From contig JAYKKI010000090.1 in NCBI GenBank assembly GCA_039881145.1, positions 7,413,501 to 7,477,500 of the forward strand: a DNA stretch of 64,000 nucleotides. Direction: 5' to 3'. A program made the position numbers and the translations under genes. Positions 61,341-64,000 of this stretch are shown piece after piece (within the stretch, counting starts at the first letter, position 1; each line of letters starts with the position of its first letter). A model generated the notes under the pieces. That model worked only from the letters and a program-made list of their open reading frames with translations, did not search any database and was not told the origin of the DNA. The stretch is from Druceiella hillmani. Lineage: Eukaryota > Arthropoda > Insecta > Lepidoptera > Hepialidae.

Positions 61341-62420
61341 TGTTAAACAAGTATTCCCGCGGATATACCCCGGCCACGACATCCGATGTGAGTGCGAGTC
61401 TCGTGCAAATGCGTCATGTCTTGCGACACGTAGAGCATTGTGGTATCGTTGGAGTTCAAACATATATAGTTAATTGCACATATCATCGTCTTCTAGCGTC
61501 CAAGTTTATGCGTTTTGTATGAAATTAAGCGCCGTCTTTTGCGTTACGCAACGTGAAAGACGGCGCTTAATTATATAGTAAAAATACGGGTAGGCTATAT
61601 CAGACACGCAGCCGCAGTGGAGTACTTGAAACGTCTTAAACGTACTAGAGAATGTGTAATATAATAAGTCTAACACGTTTCCTGTACAGACGAATATATT
61701 CCGCCGAGGTCAAATCCGAACTCTAGCATGCCAACGTTGTACATTACGTACTGCACACGTTGGCTCCATAATAAAGCAGAGTTCAAATTTTTGCAAAAAT
61801 AACATTTTTTTTAAATTCTACAATTTCCCATGGTCACAGGTATGAGTTTTAAATATCACACCTATTATAACGTCGTGAGCTCTGCCAAACGCGACTTCTC
61901 CCGCTCGAATCTCAATGTACTGTTGAGTAATCACTAATTAAACACCGTGCGCGATTGTATATTTAGTTTTGAATGAATCGTGGTGCACATGACTGTAGAG
62001 CCATTTACGCCATCGGCATAAACAATATCGAGTAATGGTTTCTATTCTCTAAATTGCAGTAAAAAATAATGCTAGTAGGTGCTATCGTTCTAAAGTTATA
62101 AGCGATCTTGCCATAACATATTTCGTTACATATGGTTTTTGCAAGTGACCCCCCTCTTAACGAAATTAAGGACGTTTCACGTCAAAAGTGAGGAAAGAAA
62201 ATCGAGTGAATGAGAGGATAGAGAACAGAGAAAGAGTTAGAAGTCGCGTCATTTTCAACGAGCGTTCATCCATAAACAAAAAATAGTGTAAACAGGTTCC
62301 ATAGATCTCCATTTATTTCATATTAAGTTCATGCGGCCCAAGCACCAGGTATCACTTGAGATATTACCAGCGTCTAGGTAGACGGCCTGTAGAGGGCGCT
62401 GCTTGGAGAGCATCGTTAAG
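61341..62420. other. Region of higher G+C, no gene recognised
   Basis: About 1.1 kb with many CpGs compared with the rest of the window, including the hairpin at 61523. Strings such as 'cgcgacttctcccgctcgaa' and 'gtagagggcgctgc' occur, but there is no long frame, splice pattern or known repeat I can name. It could be an unrecognised transposon or a regulatory/exonic region. Confidence 0.45.
61523..61572. repeat. 17-bp perfect G+C-rich hairpin
   Basis: Arms aattaagcgccgtcttt and its exact complement flank a 16-nt middle that is itself nearly palindromic (ttgcgt/acgcaa, sharing the flanking T). Confidence 0.96.
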
Positions 62421-63620
62421 CATAGACGGTGTTATAAAAAAACATTGAATTCACATTTATGGTCATTTAGAAAACTTAAAAAATATTTTTGGTTTTCTTA
62501 ATTTTTATTAAAACTATTCAGTGATGGTACCGTTTCAAAAAACATAGGTCCGTCTGAGATTTTAAAGTTACAGTATTTACCTAAAAAGCAATTAATTCCA
62601 AAAATATATCTTGAACATCTCATAGCCATTTAGATGGATTATTTCTGGAAGCTTGCACTGCTGGGTCACTATTAGTTTATGTATGTCACGTAGAGCTGGA
62701 AATAAAAGAAAATATATGCACCAAGCAATTTATTTCTCTTATAAACAATGTATACATGGATTTCATTACTCGTCTTTTAGTGCATTATGTTTTTAGAAGA
62801 AATGTTTTTCTAGAATTTCGTAACAATTTCAGATTAATTTTAAATTTAATATTATATTTATCATTAATAATTTAAAAATTTGGCATTTTACATTCAAAAC
62901 AAACGTATCTACTACAATTGAAAAAACTACAATTAAACTACATTGAAATTTCAAGCTATTGCTAATCTATGATATCGCAACTTTATTTTGTTCAGTTTGC
63001 CTTAATGTTTGAATTATAGTTATTAACGTGGCAGAATTTAGGTTACTTTATACTGGTCATTTTATAGTGTAGTTTGATCAAATATTAATAATTATGTTGA
63101 AGTTGAACCTTGTAGATATTTTTAATGTCCCCTTTTTATTTTTTACACATTAGTAAGAAGAAATGATTTGATAAAGTGTATTTTATATCTGCCCTACAGA
63201 TCGTCAGTTAATCAAATGTAATACCTAGATGCTTTTAAAATCAAACGCCTCATTGTGTGAATTCAATTGAACAAAATAATATCAAACTCTGAGTATATAA
63301 AACCTCTCCCTTAAAATTTCCAATATTTATAAATATAATATACTATTCGTGCATGTCTTGTCATGAATAAGAATTATAATTAACAATGTCGATCTGCAAT
63401 AAATTTGGTCTAAATACGTCAATTTACTTATTGATATAAAAATATCGTAATATAATGTTTTAAAATTACACCCGGCAAAACACCGTAAGACAAATCTTTC
63501 TGCAATCGGAACGCGTGACAAAAAGATTCGATTTTTAGCTCAGATATTTTCAGTTTAAAACGCGTTCTTTGCGAAAAGTTCAACACTTTTTCAAAATCAC
63601 TTAATTTTTATTCGCAACTA
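62421..63620. other. Gene-free AT-rich stretch
   Basis: Nothing recognised. Confidence 0.6.
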
Positions 63621-63720
63621 AATGAAACTACATAATGTAGTACTATTTCTAATTTATTTAAATTCTTGCTGATTGATGGTTGTATGCCAACATCTTCATG
63701 TGGGTAATTTGTAAACAAAT
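63621..63720 (-). mobile_element. Dispersed repeat fragment, possibly Penelope-like (third copy)
   Basis: Plus-strand 'aatgaaactacataatgtag' then 'tactatttctaattt' parallels 34825-34860, and 'ggttgtatgccaacatcttc' plus 'atgtgggtaatttgt' parallels the 24.4-kb copy. On the minus strand 'tgaagatgttggcatacaac' keeps the TGAAGA + stem layout, but the GAAAC-like part is lost. No ORF is present. Confidence 0.45.
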
Positions 63721-64000
63721 TAACCTATATTGTCCACTCAACAATGAAAGTGACAAAACACAAACACACTATAATTGCCGAAACACACAAATGACAAAAT
63801 GATAAGTATATATTTTGACAAGATTTTATATAACGACATAAATTAAAATATTTCATTAAAATTCATTAATGAAAGGTTTTCTACGTAAGTGTTTTATTAA
63901 TTGTCGTCTACAATAAATCTCCATGAATGTAATAGTCCCCTGGGGATCAAGATCACAAGATAAGTAAAGTTAAGTTAAACAACACAGAATAGAAAGGAAA
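63721..64000. other. Gene-free AT-rich end of window
   Basis: Nothing recognised. Confidence 0.6.

Overview
This window looks like non-coding DNA from an arthropod genome, most likely an insect. It is strongly AT-rich (about 30% G+C by eye), rich in TA-dinucleotide microsatellites, and contains no reading frame longer than 118 codons. At this base composition I would expect about one open frame of 115-120 codons by chance in 64 kb, so none of the long frames is evidence for a gene. I recognise no complete protein-coding gene, rRNA, intact tRNA or CRISPR array. The interpretable content is transposon debris, simple and tandem repeats, short hairpins and a few weak gene-like signals. The repeats, recognised from memory, resemble families common in Lepidoptera and caddisflies (the 'agggttccgta...ccgtctgtctgtc' repeat, an RTE-type LINE tail, 'cccgcggcttc' fragments). 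The 15.4-kb protein remnant and the Helitron termini are more widely spread in arthropods, so the order is not certain.

Layout. 1-8.5 kb: AT-rich, with a possible two-exon mini-ORF (2848-3031), an inverted repeat (3896-4026) and a long TA tract (5798-5881). 8.5-10 kb: a dispersed-repeat copy (8566-8840) and an 11-copy minisatellite with an exact 17-bp period (9380-9566). 13.3-17.2 kb is the densest remnant cluster: a GC-rich patch, a SINE/LINE-tail segment, a Ty1/copia reverse-transcriptase remnant, a decayed copy of an arthropod hypothetical-protein family and a 25-bp triplicated motif. 18-26 kb: three tRNA-derived fragments, long TA tracts, a Penelope-like fragment and a CpG-rich alternating purine-pyrimidine run. 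27-37 kb: several near-perfect hairpins, a candidate TATA promoter with a mini first exon (31.2 kb) and a 150-bp direct duplication (35 kb). 39-41 kb is a Helitron locus: a decayed helicase C-terminus on the minus strand, its tandem tail repeats, and a short non-autonomous Helitron on the plus strand with both termini visible and a tandemly duplicated 5' end. 45.7-46.1 kb: an RTE LINE C-terminus. 57.4-57.7 kb: a second copy of the Helitron helicase fragment. 61.3-62.4 kb: a region of higher G+C with a hairpin. 63.6 kb: another Penelope-like fragment.

No genes work together here. The window is best read as an intergenic or large-intron segment. The least explained feature is a set of short, nearly perfect hairpins (16.3, 27.5, 27.9, 34.3, 37.2, 44.4, 45.6, 58.5 and 61.5 kb) with small loops and no obvious target-site duplications. 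They look like local inverted duplications rather than transposons.
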